Program-made: the position numbers and the translations under genes | Assembly (NCBI RefSeq): GCF_914767665.1 | Contig: NC_059503.1 | Location: forward strand, 6,696,001 to 6,760,000 | Source of the DNA: Harmonia axyridis | Taxonomy: Eukaryota > Arthropoda > Insecta > Coleoptera > Coccinellidae | Reading direction: 5' to 3' | Length of the DNA stretch: 64,000 bases | In this document: positions 37,238 to 47,454 of the stretch, piece after piece | Numbering within the stretch: position 1 is the stretch's first letter | Layout: each line of letters begins with the position of its first letter | The notes under the pieces: model-generated | What the model was told of the DNA's origin: nothing | Seen by the model: only the letters and a program-made list of their open reading frames with translations | The model's database searches: none

Positions 37238-38070
37238 ATTTCTCAGTTTGACCAGGCAACAAATAGTAGCCCTACCTCAAAAAGCTTTGTCGAACCACCA
37301 GTTTAAGCAACGTTTGAATATTCCACGGACTTTAGTAAGGCGCATAGTGGCCCTTTTCCTGGAAACCAACAGCGTTGTTTGGAGACCGGTGCCAAGTCGA
37401 CCTAGAGTAACATCTGCAAAGGAAGGCCATTATATCGCAAATTTTACTCGAAGGAATCGAATGGTATCAGTAACAGCACTTTGAAGTCATTTTTTGAGAA
37501 CCTATAGACGGGTAGTCTCAACCGGTACCATAAGGAGACGGTTACATTCTTCAAATTCAAGGGCAAGAAGACCTTTAAAAGTACCTAGGCTATAACCTGT
37601 ACATAGAGCTACCCGTTGGCAATGGGCAGAACACCACCAAGACTGGTTTTTACCACAATGGCGCAACGTACTTTTTTCGGACGAGTCACCATTCGATTTA
37701 CAAAGTGATAGTCGACGAGAAAGGGTTTAGAGAGCTCCAAGCAGATTAGAGCGACTCAATTTCGCCCGAGAAGTTGTGCCCTTCCAAGGCGGATCAATAA
37801 TGCCCCACCACACTGCTCACGAAGGGTTCAAAACATTCTTCAAGAGAATAATATCCAGAGAACGAACTGGCCAACAAACTCACCTGACATGAATCCAATT
37901 GAGCACGTATGGAATTACTTAGAGAGAACAATATCCAATCGCCAAAACCTACCTTCAACTTTTCAGAAATTGAATTTAGCCCTTCAGGAAGAATGGTATA
38001 CAATATACCTGAATATTTCCCTCCTGTCAAAAATTCTATGTATATGGAGAACAATTTTCGAAAATTACAG
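37238..38070 (+). pseudogene. Tc1-type (DD34E) transposase relic, internally deleted
   Basis: The plus strand reads TRQQIVALPQKALSNHQFKQ (an HTH start with a mutated initiator) and RPRVTSAKEGHYIANFTRRN, then later frames with TRWQWAEHHQDWFLPQWRN, LFSDESPFDL (first Asp), RLERLNFAREVVPFQGGSIM, and finally SPDMNPIEHVWNYLERT with the catalytic Glu. Between GGSIM and the HTAHEG words about 60 codons are missing, removing the second Asp. Several frameshifts and stops make it inactive. Terminal repeats were not identified. Confidence 0.85.
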
Positions 38071-38233
38071 CGATAATTGCATTGTAGGAAGCGAAACAGC
38101 ACTGCGATAATTGCACTGTTCATAGATGCATAGTTTCTATGCATCTTACACAGTTCGAATCTATGGCAATTCCATTCTAAATCAGTTTGACAAGTAATGT
38201 ACCAATTTATTCGGGAAATATTCCCCCGAATTA

Positions 38234-38767
38234 CACTATGAATAATAAAAAATGCTTCTTGTGTCTTTTTTTTTCAAAAATAAAAATTTTAAATTTTTCG
38301 AGGGAAAAAATTAGAACTATTCCCTTATAACTTTTTAACACTCGATAACTTTAAGAGTTCTCATTTCAGGTATAGGCATCCTACGAATCAAGTCATTAAT
38401 GAAATCTCCATAAGTAATCATCAAAATGGCCGGATAATTTCGCATTCCAGAGCGTTTTCTTTGAAAAACTGCATTCGGTCATTTTCATTTTTGGAGAAAG
38501 AGCCCGACACCGAAGGTGGAGAACTCATGCAGTTTTTATGACAACACGCTGTCATGCAAAATTATCGGTAAATTTGATGATTACTTATGAAAATTTCATT
38601 AATGACTTGATTCGTGGGATGCCTATACCTGAAATGAGAACTCTAGGAGTTACCGAGTGTTAAAAACTTATAAAGGAATAGTTCTAATATTTTTCCTCGA
38701 AAAATTTCAAATTTTTATTTTTGAAAAAAAAACATAGACACAAGAAGCATTTTTTATTATTCATAGT
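38234..38767. repeat. Fold-back element with arms of about 190 bp
   Basis: The left arm starts ACTATGAATAATAAAAAATG; its inverse closes the right arm at 38767. Both arms contain TGAAATGAGAACTC / GAGTTCTCATTTCA and CATTAATGAAAT / ATTTCATTAATG words in mirrored order around a spacer of about 150 bp (near 38430-38570). Small mismatches are scattered. It lies 160 bp after the Tc1 relic but does not share its sequence. Confidence 0.88.
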
Positions 38768-40295
38768 ATTGCTTTATCGTTCTTACCTCCAACACATATG
38801 CGAGCATATGTTGATTTTTATGATTTCAAGATCAAAATTGAGTTTTTCAACCTTTCTTCTTGTTTCCTGAATTAAAAACCCGAATGAAAGACTCTTTCAA
38901 TTAAATTAAACAACAGAACGCCTTGAAATTTCGTTGAACCAATTATTTCCACTCGCATGTAGTTGAAACAAATTAACTCCACAAAAATCAATAACCCAAT
39001 AAATATAACATTTTGTTACAATCTCGTATTACATAAAGTAATAAAGCCATTTTTCTTTTCTCCTCCTATTTATGTGGCTTAAGTGAATCAGACAGGTGAT
39101 AAATTATGTGGTTTCAATTTATCGTTAAAATGCCATTACGCCTTTTTTATGTAACTTGGTCGACAAAAAAATGGTAAAACATTAATTGGTTTCTGTGTAC
39201 CTATAACTTCGAAATATGTCTGTAATATTTTATTGCTTTTTAATCCTCCAGACGGTGCATAAAAAAGCAAAAAAATAACTTGTAGCAAAATCCGATTTGG
39301 TTTAGGTTCTAACGGAATGTTTAAACCTGAAATATAGGGAAGTTTTTTAGCAATGACGATCAACAATATTTCCTACTTAAAAAAGGTCAGAAGTTAATAT
39401 TATAAACAAAGTATTTTCAGTGTGGCATTAAACAACAAGACCAAAGAACTTAAAGGTGAAGGATACTCAAAGGCGTGGCCAGACTTCGAAATATTTCTAA
39501 AAATAATCACCATCTATCGGTGGACACTGAAAGACAATACGCTAGGTATTTCCTTATCCTTAGATCTGAACAAATATATATTATGTTCTCGAGAGGAGGC
39601 AATATAGAAACTGTTGCAGTCAAAAACACGCGACATAAATTCAACCAACGTTATAGATAAATATGTCGTGTGATATTAATGATTTTTTTTTCGAAAACCA
39701 TTATAAAGGTTTGAATTTGATTTTGGGAAAAGTAGTTTAATCGATTTGATACGAATATGTGGGAATGGAATGTTTGATCGATTTTTTATTTAAAAATACC
39801 AATTTTATGAGGGCTCGATCACTTAAAGTTGAAATGTTTTCCATTTTGAACAGTTCGATGCCTTATGAACTATTTGCCAGAATTTTTTGGAATTTTGAAT
39901 ATTCGTTTAGGAATTCAATGAATTAGTCTGTACAAGGAAAAGACAAGTAGTTTTTTTGGAGATTATTGCAGCCTGAGGGAAGCTTGTTTTTATTTTCAAT
40001 TGTGCTCAATCTGAAGTGAATTCTTATTGATTTCTTCAGACCTGCCGTCCATATATACGATAACTTTAGAACGGTAAAACATAAAAACTTGTAGACGCTC
40101 CAACAATGTTTAGAAATTGTTAAATTGTTTTGATAAAATCAGGGCTCATTTGTGCATCACATACGACAACGTCAAGCGAAAACGGTCCGGCCAAGTTAGG
40201 AAAAAATGATGCATTTTATCTACTCTTGCTACTAGAGTGTTACTTTATATAACCTTGTTATATTGAAAGTAGTTAAAGTGATACTTTATCTACTC
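38768..40295. other. AT-rich intron, nothing recognised
   Basis: Short frames only. A pair of similar strings, GAGTGTTACTTTATATA and AAGTGATACTTTATCTA, occurs near 40235-40290 just before the putative P-like element. Confidence 0.45.
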
Positions 40296-40880
40296 CATAG
40301 AGCAATAAACATAGAGGAAGTATACGCAATTTTTACATGTCCCCAACATGGTTAGATTACGTTGTCGGATTTTGATTAATTTTCAAATCCACAATTTTAC
40401 TATATCATTACGAATGTATATTATATCGAATGAAATATATTTATTCGAGTGATTTCCGATTGAATATGCAAATTTGAATATTTGGAATCCGATATTTTTC
40501 CTAATTGTCGAATTTCTAATGAGCCGAATATTTATTATTTTCCGTATCTACCTGATGAAATCTAAGGTTTGGCAACTTTTGCTCTCCTAGTGTCATCGGT
40601 TGTTTCACGTCGTTTGGCGCGCTTGAAGTTTGTTTCCTGAATTTCGGATATATTTAGGTATTTATTTCAATATATTTTGAGTTAATATAAAACGTTGATT
40701 CACAATGGGACATAAGAAGTGCGTTCTTTGTGGAGAAACTCGCAAATTAAGTGAAATAATGTATAACTGATATGTTTTTAATTCCGCGCGCTTCATGTCA
40801 AATTTGAAAGTTTATGTTGGGGACAAAATTTGCTTACTGAAAATGACATATGCGCCCTCTATCTATGTTTATTACTCTGA
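40296..40880 (+). mobile_element. Possible THAP/P-like element remnant with inverted ends
   Basis: Inverted blocks are visible: CATAGAGCAATAAACATAGA near 40296-40315 pairs imperfectly with the inverse near 40860-40880, and CATGTCCCCAACAT (near 40337) pairs with ATGTTGGGGACA (near 40814). Between them an ATG at 40706 opens MGHKKCVLCGETRKLSEI, then a stop soon after. The CxxC at the N-terminus resembles the start of a THAP zinc finger as in P-element transposases, but the required later Cys and His are not present. No duplicated target site could be confirmed. Confidence 0.35.
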
Positions 40881-40939
40881 GAGCTATAACAACATTTTAT
40901 CTTAGCTATAGAAAAAACACATTTTATCATTCATTATTA

Positions 40940-41330
40940 TTTTATCACCCCAGAGGTTTTTATCGCAAACATCGTCGTAATCCTCGATCTAGATCGCATC
41001 GGTCCGCCCACAGAGGATTCTGCATACCGCGGTTGTCACCTCTCTGGCGTGGGCGGTACGTTGAATTCTTTCGCAACGTTTTAAATCATACGGCCAAGTC
41101 AGGAATTCCGTGAACTGAATTGATTCTGGCGCCCAGCGCCAGCGGCCGATGCCACCGAGTGAAAGAACCGAACAACATTGAACGGCCTTCAAGATTCACT
41201 GATCCCGGTCCGATCGTTGGAAAGACGGCGGTACCGGGTTGAGGCGATTCGCGGTATTCTCCGCGGTATGTCGCTTTAGACCCGATTATAGATGGAAAAT
41301 CCAGATTATAATCTCCCTTCATTATCCCAA
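40940..41330. other. Unidentified GC-rich island, structured-RNA-like composition
   Basis: About 390 bp of GC- and CpG-rich sequence lies in an AT-rich intron. It has local self-complementary strings such as CGATCTAGATCG, TGGCGCCCAGCGCCA and TCCGCGG. Minus-strand frames (40989-41192 and 41086-41334) run through it without recognisable domains. The look is of an rDNA or spacer fragment or an exon from elsewhere. I could not align it to a conserved rRNA core from memory, so it stays unassigned. Confidence 0.3.
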
Positions 41331-41457
41331 TCATGGGGAACTTTCAAATTGAAATTAAAATACAGTTATTCCATTTCCACTTTTAACTATTTAGTATAAC
41401 AATTCAGATTTTACATTTTTGAAAAACTAACATTTTTAAGTGAACTTATTCCTTATA

Positions 41458-42385
41458 AAGGGTGTTTTTTTTAGAACTATAGAACTTTAAATTGCAATAA
41501 GACAACGGTGGATTATTCGATTGACATGAATTTTATTTATTCGCAAGATAATCTTGTGGCATTACATTTTGAATATGATTTCTGGCATATGATCGCCACG
41601 GCTGGCTCGGATGTAGTCCAATCTGGACTTCAAATTTTCGATGACTTTTTCCAACATTTGTGGCCGTATATGGGCAATAACACGGCGAATGTTGTCTTCC
41701 AAATGGTCAAGGGTTTGTGGCTTATCCGCATAGACCAATTACTTTACATAGCCCCACAGCACTAGCGGTGTTAAATCACAAGATCTTGGAGGCCAATTCA
41801 CAGGTCCAAAACGTGAAATTAGGCGGTCACCAAACGTGTCTTTCAATAAATCGATTGTGGCACAAGCTGTGTGACATGTTGCGCCGTCTTGTTGGAACCA
41901 CAGCTCCTGGACATCATGGTTGTTCAATTCAGGAATGAAAAAGTTAGTAATCATGGCTCTATACCGATGACCATTGACTGTAACGTTGTGGCCATCATCG
42001 TTTTTGAAGAAGTACGGACCAATGATTCCACCAGCCCATAAAGCGCACCAAACAGTCAGTTTTTCTGGATGTAACGGTGTTTCGACATACACTTGGGGAT
42101 TAGCTTCACTCCAAATGCGGCAGTTTTGTTTGTTGACCTAGCCATTCAACCAGAAGTGCGCTTCATCGCTAAACAAAATAAAATGGGCGTAGTGCGCGAT
42201 ACGTATTCCGCATAGAACCATTATTTTCGAAATAAAATTGCACTATATGCAAGCGTTTTTCAGGCGAATTTATGATGAAATGCCAAACCAAACTAAGAAT
42301 GAATCACTTGACAGCTGTTAAATCGGTCGCCATCTTGAACAGCAATGCCAACTTAAAGTTATATATCTCGAAAAAAAACACCCGT
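41458..42385 (-). mobile_element. DD41D (rosa-like) deletion derivative, copy 8
   Basis: TA-flanked with AAGGGTG and CACCCGT ends. The shared internal deletion is present near 42175-42190. The catalytic frame 41739-42092 reads GGIIGPYFFKNDD to RSCDLTPL, where a small deletion removes the DYF residues, so the third Asp is lost. The N-terminal start region is also damaged (ATGCCAAAC context near 42270). Confidence 0.93.
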
Positions 42386-42420
42386 TATAAATAAATATAG
42401 GGTAAGTTAGGTAGGTAAGT

Positions 42421-42516
42421 TTGGGAATTCCCGCAATAAATGAAAGATCTTGGACGTTAACAACTCGCTGCTTTTGAATGTCTTTCTGTAACCATTTATT
42501 GCGGGAATTCCCAAGA
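42421..42516. repeat. Short inverted repeat, about 95 bp
   Basis: TTGGGAATTCCCGCAATAAA near 42421 is inverted as TTTATTGCGGGAATTCCCAA near 42495. The arms contain the nested palindrome GGGAATTCCC. It sits between DD41D copy 8 and the Himar-like copy B and could be a tiny MITE or a cruciform-forming site. Confidence 0.75.
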
Positions 42517-42535
42517 TATCAATACCTTGTACCTA

Positions 42536-43545
42536 ACAGGCCAATTGAAAGTCCCCGGTCTACACATTTTTTTGGCAAAATTCGATTTTATTATTAACAT
42601 AGTTGCCTTCGAGAGCGATACCGCGATTATAGCGATCTTCCAAGTTTTCGATACCATTTTTGTAATACGATTTGTCTTTCGCTTCAAAATAGGCCTCAGT
42701 TTCGGAGATTACTCCTTCATTGGCGCTAAATTTCTTTCTAGCGAGAATTCTTTTGAGGTCTGAGAACAGGAAAAGTGGCTGGAGTCAAGATCTGGCGAAT
42801 ACGGTGGATGCAGAATCCATTCGAAGCCCAATTCATGCAATTTTGCCATTGTTTTTATTGATTTGTGACACGGCACATTGTATTGATGAAGCAGCACCTT
42901 TTTTTCTTCAAATGGGGCCGTTTTTTTACGATTTCATCCTTTAAACGATCCAATAACGCTATATAATAATTGCTGTTGATAGTCTGGCCTTTTTGGAGGT
43001 AATCAATGAATATTATAACTTGCGCATCCCAGAATACTGATACCATAACCTTGCCAGCTGACTGTTGTATTTTTCCCTGCTTTGAATTCGGTTTATCGTG
43101 TGCAGTCCACTCAGCTGACTGTCGATTGGACTCCGGAGTGAAATGATGGAGCCATGTTTCATCCAATTTCAAATATCGACGCAAAAATTCAGGGAAATTC
43201 CACTTAAACAGCTTCAAACACTGCTCAGAATCATTAACACGTTGTTGCTTTTGATCGATTGTGAGCTTATGCGGCACCCATTTTGCACACGGCTTTCTCA
43301 TGTGCAAATATTAGTAAATGATATGATGTACACGTTCTGATGATATCTTCACAATGTCTGCTATCTCGATAAACTTCAATTTACGGTCATTCAAAATTAT
43401 TTTGTGAACTTTTTTGATTTTTTCCTCGGTGACAGCCTCTTTTAGGCGTCCACTGCGTTCGCCTTCTTCGGTGCTCATTTCACCACGTTTAAGATTAGCA
43501 CACCAATCAATGATGTATGATTTTCCTGGTATTTTACATTTATAC
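42536..43545 (-). mobile_element. Himar-like mariner, 5'-truncated, catalytic residues lost, copy B
   Basis: One terminal repeat is present (ACAGGCCAATTGAAAGTCCC, TA-flanked at 42534). The minus-strand transposase runs in pieces: 43311-43550 (HTH region, KISSERVHHII), 42855-43307 (LDETWLHHF with the first Asp intact) and 42709-42897. The second Asp is replaced (HQYN for HQDN) and the third as well (SSHF for PSDF). The first 25-30 residues and the other terminal repeat are missing; the sequence changes abruptly after the GKSYIIDW region. Confidence 0.9.
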
Positions 43546-43572
43546 TCCATCTATCACGTGGCCCTAAAGAAA

Positions 43573-43630
43573 AAAATCTAAAGGTGTAGAATCACATGAT
43601 TTCGGTGGCCAATTGTGATCACCTCTTCGA
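43573..43630 (-). pseudogene. Tiny Tc1/mariner transposase fragment
   Basis: The minus strand reads NWPPKSCDSTPLDFF, the block preceding and including the third catalytic Asp in the DD41D/DD37D-like transposases. It is not part of the rosa-like copies here (different codons and residues). It lies directly beyond the broken end of Himar-like copy B, suggesting deletion or recombination between two elements. Confidence 0.55.
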
Positions 43631-45019
43631 AAATAAACTTGTTCAAAATAAACGCTCACATCAACATCTTTCAACCCCTTTTAATGCAACGTCTAAACAT
43701 TATCGAATATTTATTTATTTACAGAAATATTCAGTTCATAATTTCTTATGTAATGTTCTTCTTGGATTTTCTATTGCTCTTACGATGTTTAATTTCGTTG
43801 ATAGCATACCGATGGTATAATATTTTATGATTTGTGTCTGCATTGCTAACTTGAGTTTTGAAGGCGGGAAATTAAGAAATCAAATCTGAAAAACCTCAAT
43901 TTCTGGTCACCTAAAGAAAAAAATTATGAAATTAAACAACCATTGCTACTTAACTTAAACTTCGTTAAACGTTATATGATGCTTGTTAATAATTATTCAC
44001 ATTAATTATTTGCTTCCAAGTACTTGATTGTGCACTCTACATCATCCTCTGCAAACAGGATTCGGCCATCCTCATCTAACCTTATTTGAATTCTTGTCAT
44101 CTAACATTTCTTTCCTTGTGTACACATTTTCAAAACCAATTGACAATAAACAACCACACCAATTAAAATATGAAATAAATTGAACGTTCCATAAAGAATC
44201 GAACGGACAAGAGCATCAACAAGATAATTTCAACTTTTTTTGTTCGCGATGGGAATCCAATCAACTCAAGCATCCACATTTTAATTATCCTTGGAGTTCT
44301 AATCATCGAAGAAGGATGCGCATCTAACCATCCTTTGAATGAGAATAGCACGTTCGGTCATATTGACCTTTGCATAATTGGCAATCGTGGATAAAAATGT
44401 GTTAACTCGGATTATTTCGTGATTTGATGTTTGGTTTTCAAGTGTTGTTGTGTAACGGCTAGCACAATTTTTTCATTTGAATATACACAATTGAAAATAT
44501 AAAAGAAACCAGTTTATGTTATATATGTATTATCTCCTTCTTCACTTGTGAGGGTATAGTAAGAACATTTTATTTATATATAAGAGAATTTGAAAGTTCC
44601 AAGAAGAGCTAAGCTGGTCTATCGCTATTCACCATCAATGACAGCACGTTTCTCGGCATTCAACACTTGGCTTGACAGCCAAAATTTTGCTAGTCCAATA
44701 TAATTTTCTATTATGAATCAGAATGTTTTGAGAAGCTGATAATGAGTATAATCATTGTTGCAATGAATATTCCATTTCAATATGAACCACAAAATCAGTA
44801 TTTTTGTTAATAATTCGAATAAGAGTATGCCAAAATAATCCGCAACACCCCGTATACTCGAAAACCGCGAGGAAAATCGAAGGTTTGGCAGTTTTCCAAG
44901 GGCTTCGAGACGATTTCGAGGGGGGTCTCATTCTTGTCATTTTTGCTCTAGATGGTCCAGTTTAGACTGTGATTTTGTATACCTACATACCTGGATTCTC
45001 AGCGGAAGGGCTATATCTA
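43631..45019. other. AT-rich intron, nothing recognised
   Basis: No supportable gene. Short hydrophobic frames at 43596-43830 have no motif. Confidence 0.45.
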
Positions 45020-47454
45020 CACTGTGTCCGTAAAGTATGGAAAAAATTCATTTTTAGCTAAACAGGCCATTCTAATTTACCGTATTTTAAAATCAGGGCC
45101 GTCGCTAGGGGGTAGGCAGGGGAGGCGACCGCCTAGGGCGGCAAAATTCTGGGGCGGCATTTCAATCTTGATCAACAAAAATCATATGTGTAGAAATTCA
45201 AAGTAAGAAATGAGATTTAAATCGGTTAAAAACAACACGAAAATATACAGATAATTTAATCAACATTTTAAACTATCAAAGGTGCCGCATTACACACAAC
45301 AACTCATAAATATCCAGATGTCGTGTAAACCCTCTCACAGCTGTTTACTGTTTACGAGATATTGATGCTAAAAAACACATGTACTAATCAGGCGTGTCGG
45401 CCTTCTCTTTGCTACACTGCTCAATTTTATTGCTTTATTAGGGTAGCCGGTGGAGGGTATTTTTCTCTACAATTCTTCAACCAGAATGCCTATTCCCAGA
45501 TTAATGCAAAATATACGAGAAACGTTTCCATTTCATCATTTCCATCTCATCCTTTCTAAGAAATACATATCTGAGAAGTTTATTTTATTTTATACCACGT
45601 TCCATATTATATAACAATATTTTTTTGATCGTACTGTATGTGCAAAGTGAATGTTATATTCTGAATTTTTCGATTCGCCTTTGGATTTAAGGATTTCAAA
45701 GTAGATTACTGAAGGTATAAGTTCTATAATTTTTTATTTTCATCATTTCCTTATTATTATCATTTTTCGGCACTGGGAAGTACTACGTTCGAAGCGTCGG
45801 ATGATGAGATAGACTTAATAGAAAAAATCATATTCATTTATTTCAAAATAAGTATAATGTTCCTAAAGAAATATGATCCGTGTTTCTTTCAGGTACGTTT
45901 CCGGGGTGGTAGTAGTGCGCCCCAAAACTGTCCAGGCGCCCCCTGGAGAAAAATTGGGGCGCTTAGATTCAGTTACGATATTCTACTTTATGAACAAAAA
46001 TTCACATGTTCAAAATGTAAGGTACCGAAAGAGAAAACAAAAATTTCAAGATAATATTTTTCTAAAACGTTCTCATACTTCCCTCGCCCGGAACTTTCAA
46101 TTGCCCCTTGAAGAACTTTTTCTTAATTAAATACTGAATCAGGTCCCGCTCTGGAGGCTGGCTAATTGGCATTTTGCCGGGGCGGCAAATATTGGAGGGC
46201 GGCATTTTCAATTTTTTTCAGAAATCCGAATTCCAAGAAGAAAGTGTTGAATACTTTTTTTTAATTTCAAAGAATTTCACACATGATTTTTTATCAAATT
46301 AATTAGTTTTGGAGGTGGGCGCATTCGAATTTGAAATAATGGTTCATCCGTATCATCCGATTGTTACACACTATCATCTTAAAGATAAAAAACAAAATGT
46401 TCAAGCGTTTTATAAAGTCGGAACTCAGCAGAAGAACCTGAGACCGCCGAGCCTGTTCTAGAGGGGCGGCAGATATTTCGGTAGAAGACCCCGATAACCC
46501 AAAATAATTATTTGCATTCTGCAGAGTTGACTGTTAGGGCGGCAAATTGGGTATTTGCCTAGGGCGGCAATTTGGCTAGCGACGGCCCTGTTTAAAATAA
46601 TAATCTATTATACAGGGTGAATTACTTTCGAGTAATGGCGTCACCGTCATTTTTTTTAAATGGAACACCCCCATTTTGTCTCAATTTTCCGATTACTCCT
46701 AGCTGAGCTGATTCCAAAAAGGTATCACATGTTGATTCCATTGTATTTTTGTCCACACTGTACCAATGTACAGTGTGGACAAAAATACAATAGTTTTGTG
46801 TGTGCTCATAAAGTAACGCGTAACATTCTTTATCAATTAAATTAACAATATTATCAAAAATACTTATTGTCTAGCGGCAATTGGTTTTAATGTAACACCC
46901 TGTAGTTTGTTACATTTCTAGATTAATAAAAATGTATAAAAATAAGGAATAATTTCTTTCATATTCTGTCTGCTACACCACAAGTACCAAACATGTTTGG
47001 AAACAGCTCATTTTTATTAATCTAAAAATGTAACAAACTACAGGGTGTTACATTCAAACCAATTGCCGCTAGGCAATAAGTATTTTTGATGATATTGTTA
47101 ATTTAACTAATAAAGAATGTTACGCGTTACTTTATGAGCACACACAAAACTATTGTATTTTTGTCCACACTGTACATTGGTACAGTGTGGACAAAAATAC
47201 AATGGAATCAACATGTGATACCTTTTTGGAATCAGCTCAGCTAGGAGTAATCGGAAAATTGAGACAAAATGGGGGTGTTACGTTTAAAAGAAATCACGGT
47301 GAAGTCATTACTCGAAAGTAATTCACCCTGTATAATAGATTATTATTTTAAAATACGGAAAATTAAAATGAAAAATCGACGTGCTTCAGGATTATTTCTT
47401 GAAATGGTCTGTTTGGCTAAAAATTAATTTGTTCCATACTTCACGGACACAGTG
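45020..47454. repeat. Long-armed fold-back element, family A, copy 3, split by a hAT-type insertion
   Basis: The ends CACTGTGTCCGTAAAG and CACGGACACAGTG are TA-flanked. Subtracting the insertion at 45094-46590 (and one 8-bp copy) leaves about 930 bp, like copies 1 and 2. In both arms the string TTTTTGTCCACACTGTAC is followed closely by its inverse (near 46745-46790 and 47155-47205). Copies 1 and 2 have the motif once at this place. The arms of this copy match each other better than they match the other copies. Confidence 0.9.
45094..46590. mobile_element. Non-autonomous hAT-type element with perfect 8-bp target duplication
   Basis: Terminal inverted repeats CAGGGCCGTCGCTAG are at both ends. 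The 8-bp duplication TTTAAAAT lies at 45086-45093 and 46591-46598. Fold-back copies 1 and 2 show the single-copy site in the matching place. The octamer GGGCGGCA recurs near the ends, all in plus orientation: 45136, 45152, 46180, 46197, 46464, 46537 and 46562, like subterminal transposase-binding repeats of hAT elements. Its 1497 bp contain only short frames, with no recognisable hAT transposase. Confidence 0.9.

Noticed and set aside
40940..41330. Definite 28S or ITS rRNA call
   Set aside because: The composition fits, but I could not match a conserved rRNA core block, so no rRNA feature was reported.
40989..41334. Two minus-strand frames in the GC-rich island as a gene
   Set aside because: They overlap each other in different frames, have no domain, and open frames are expected by chance in GC-rich DNA.
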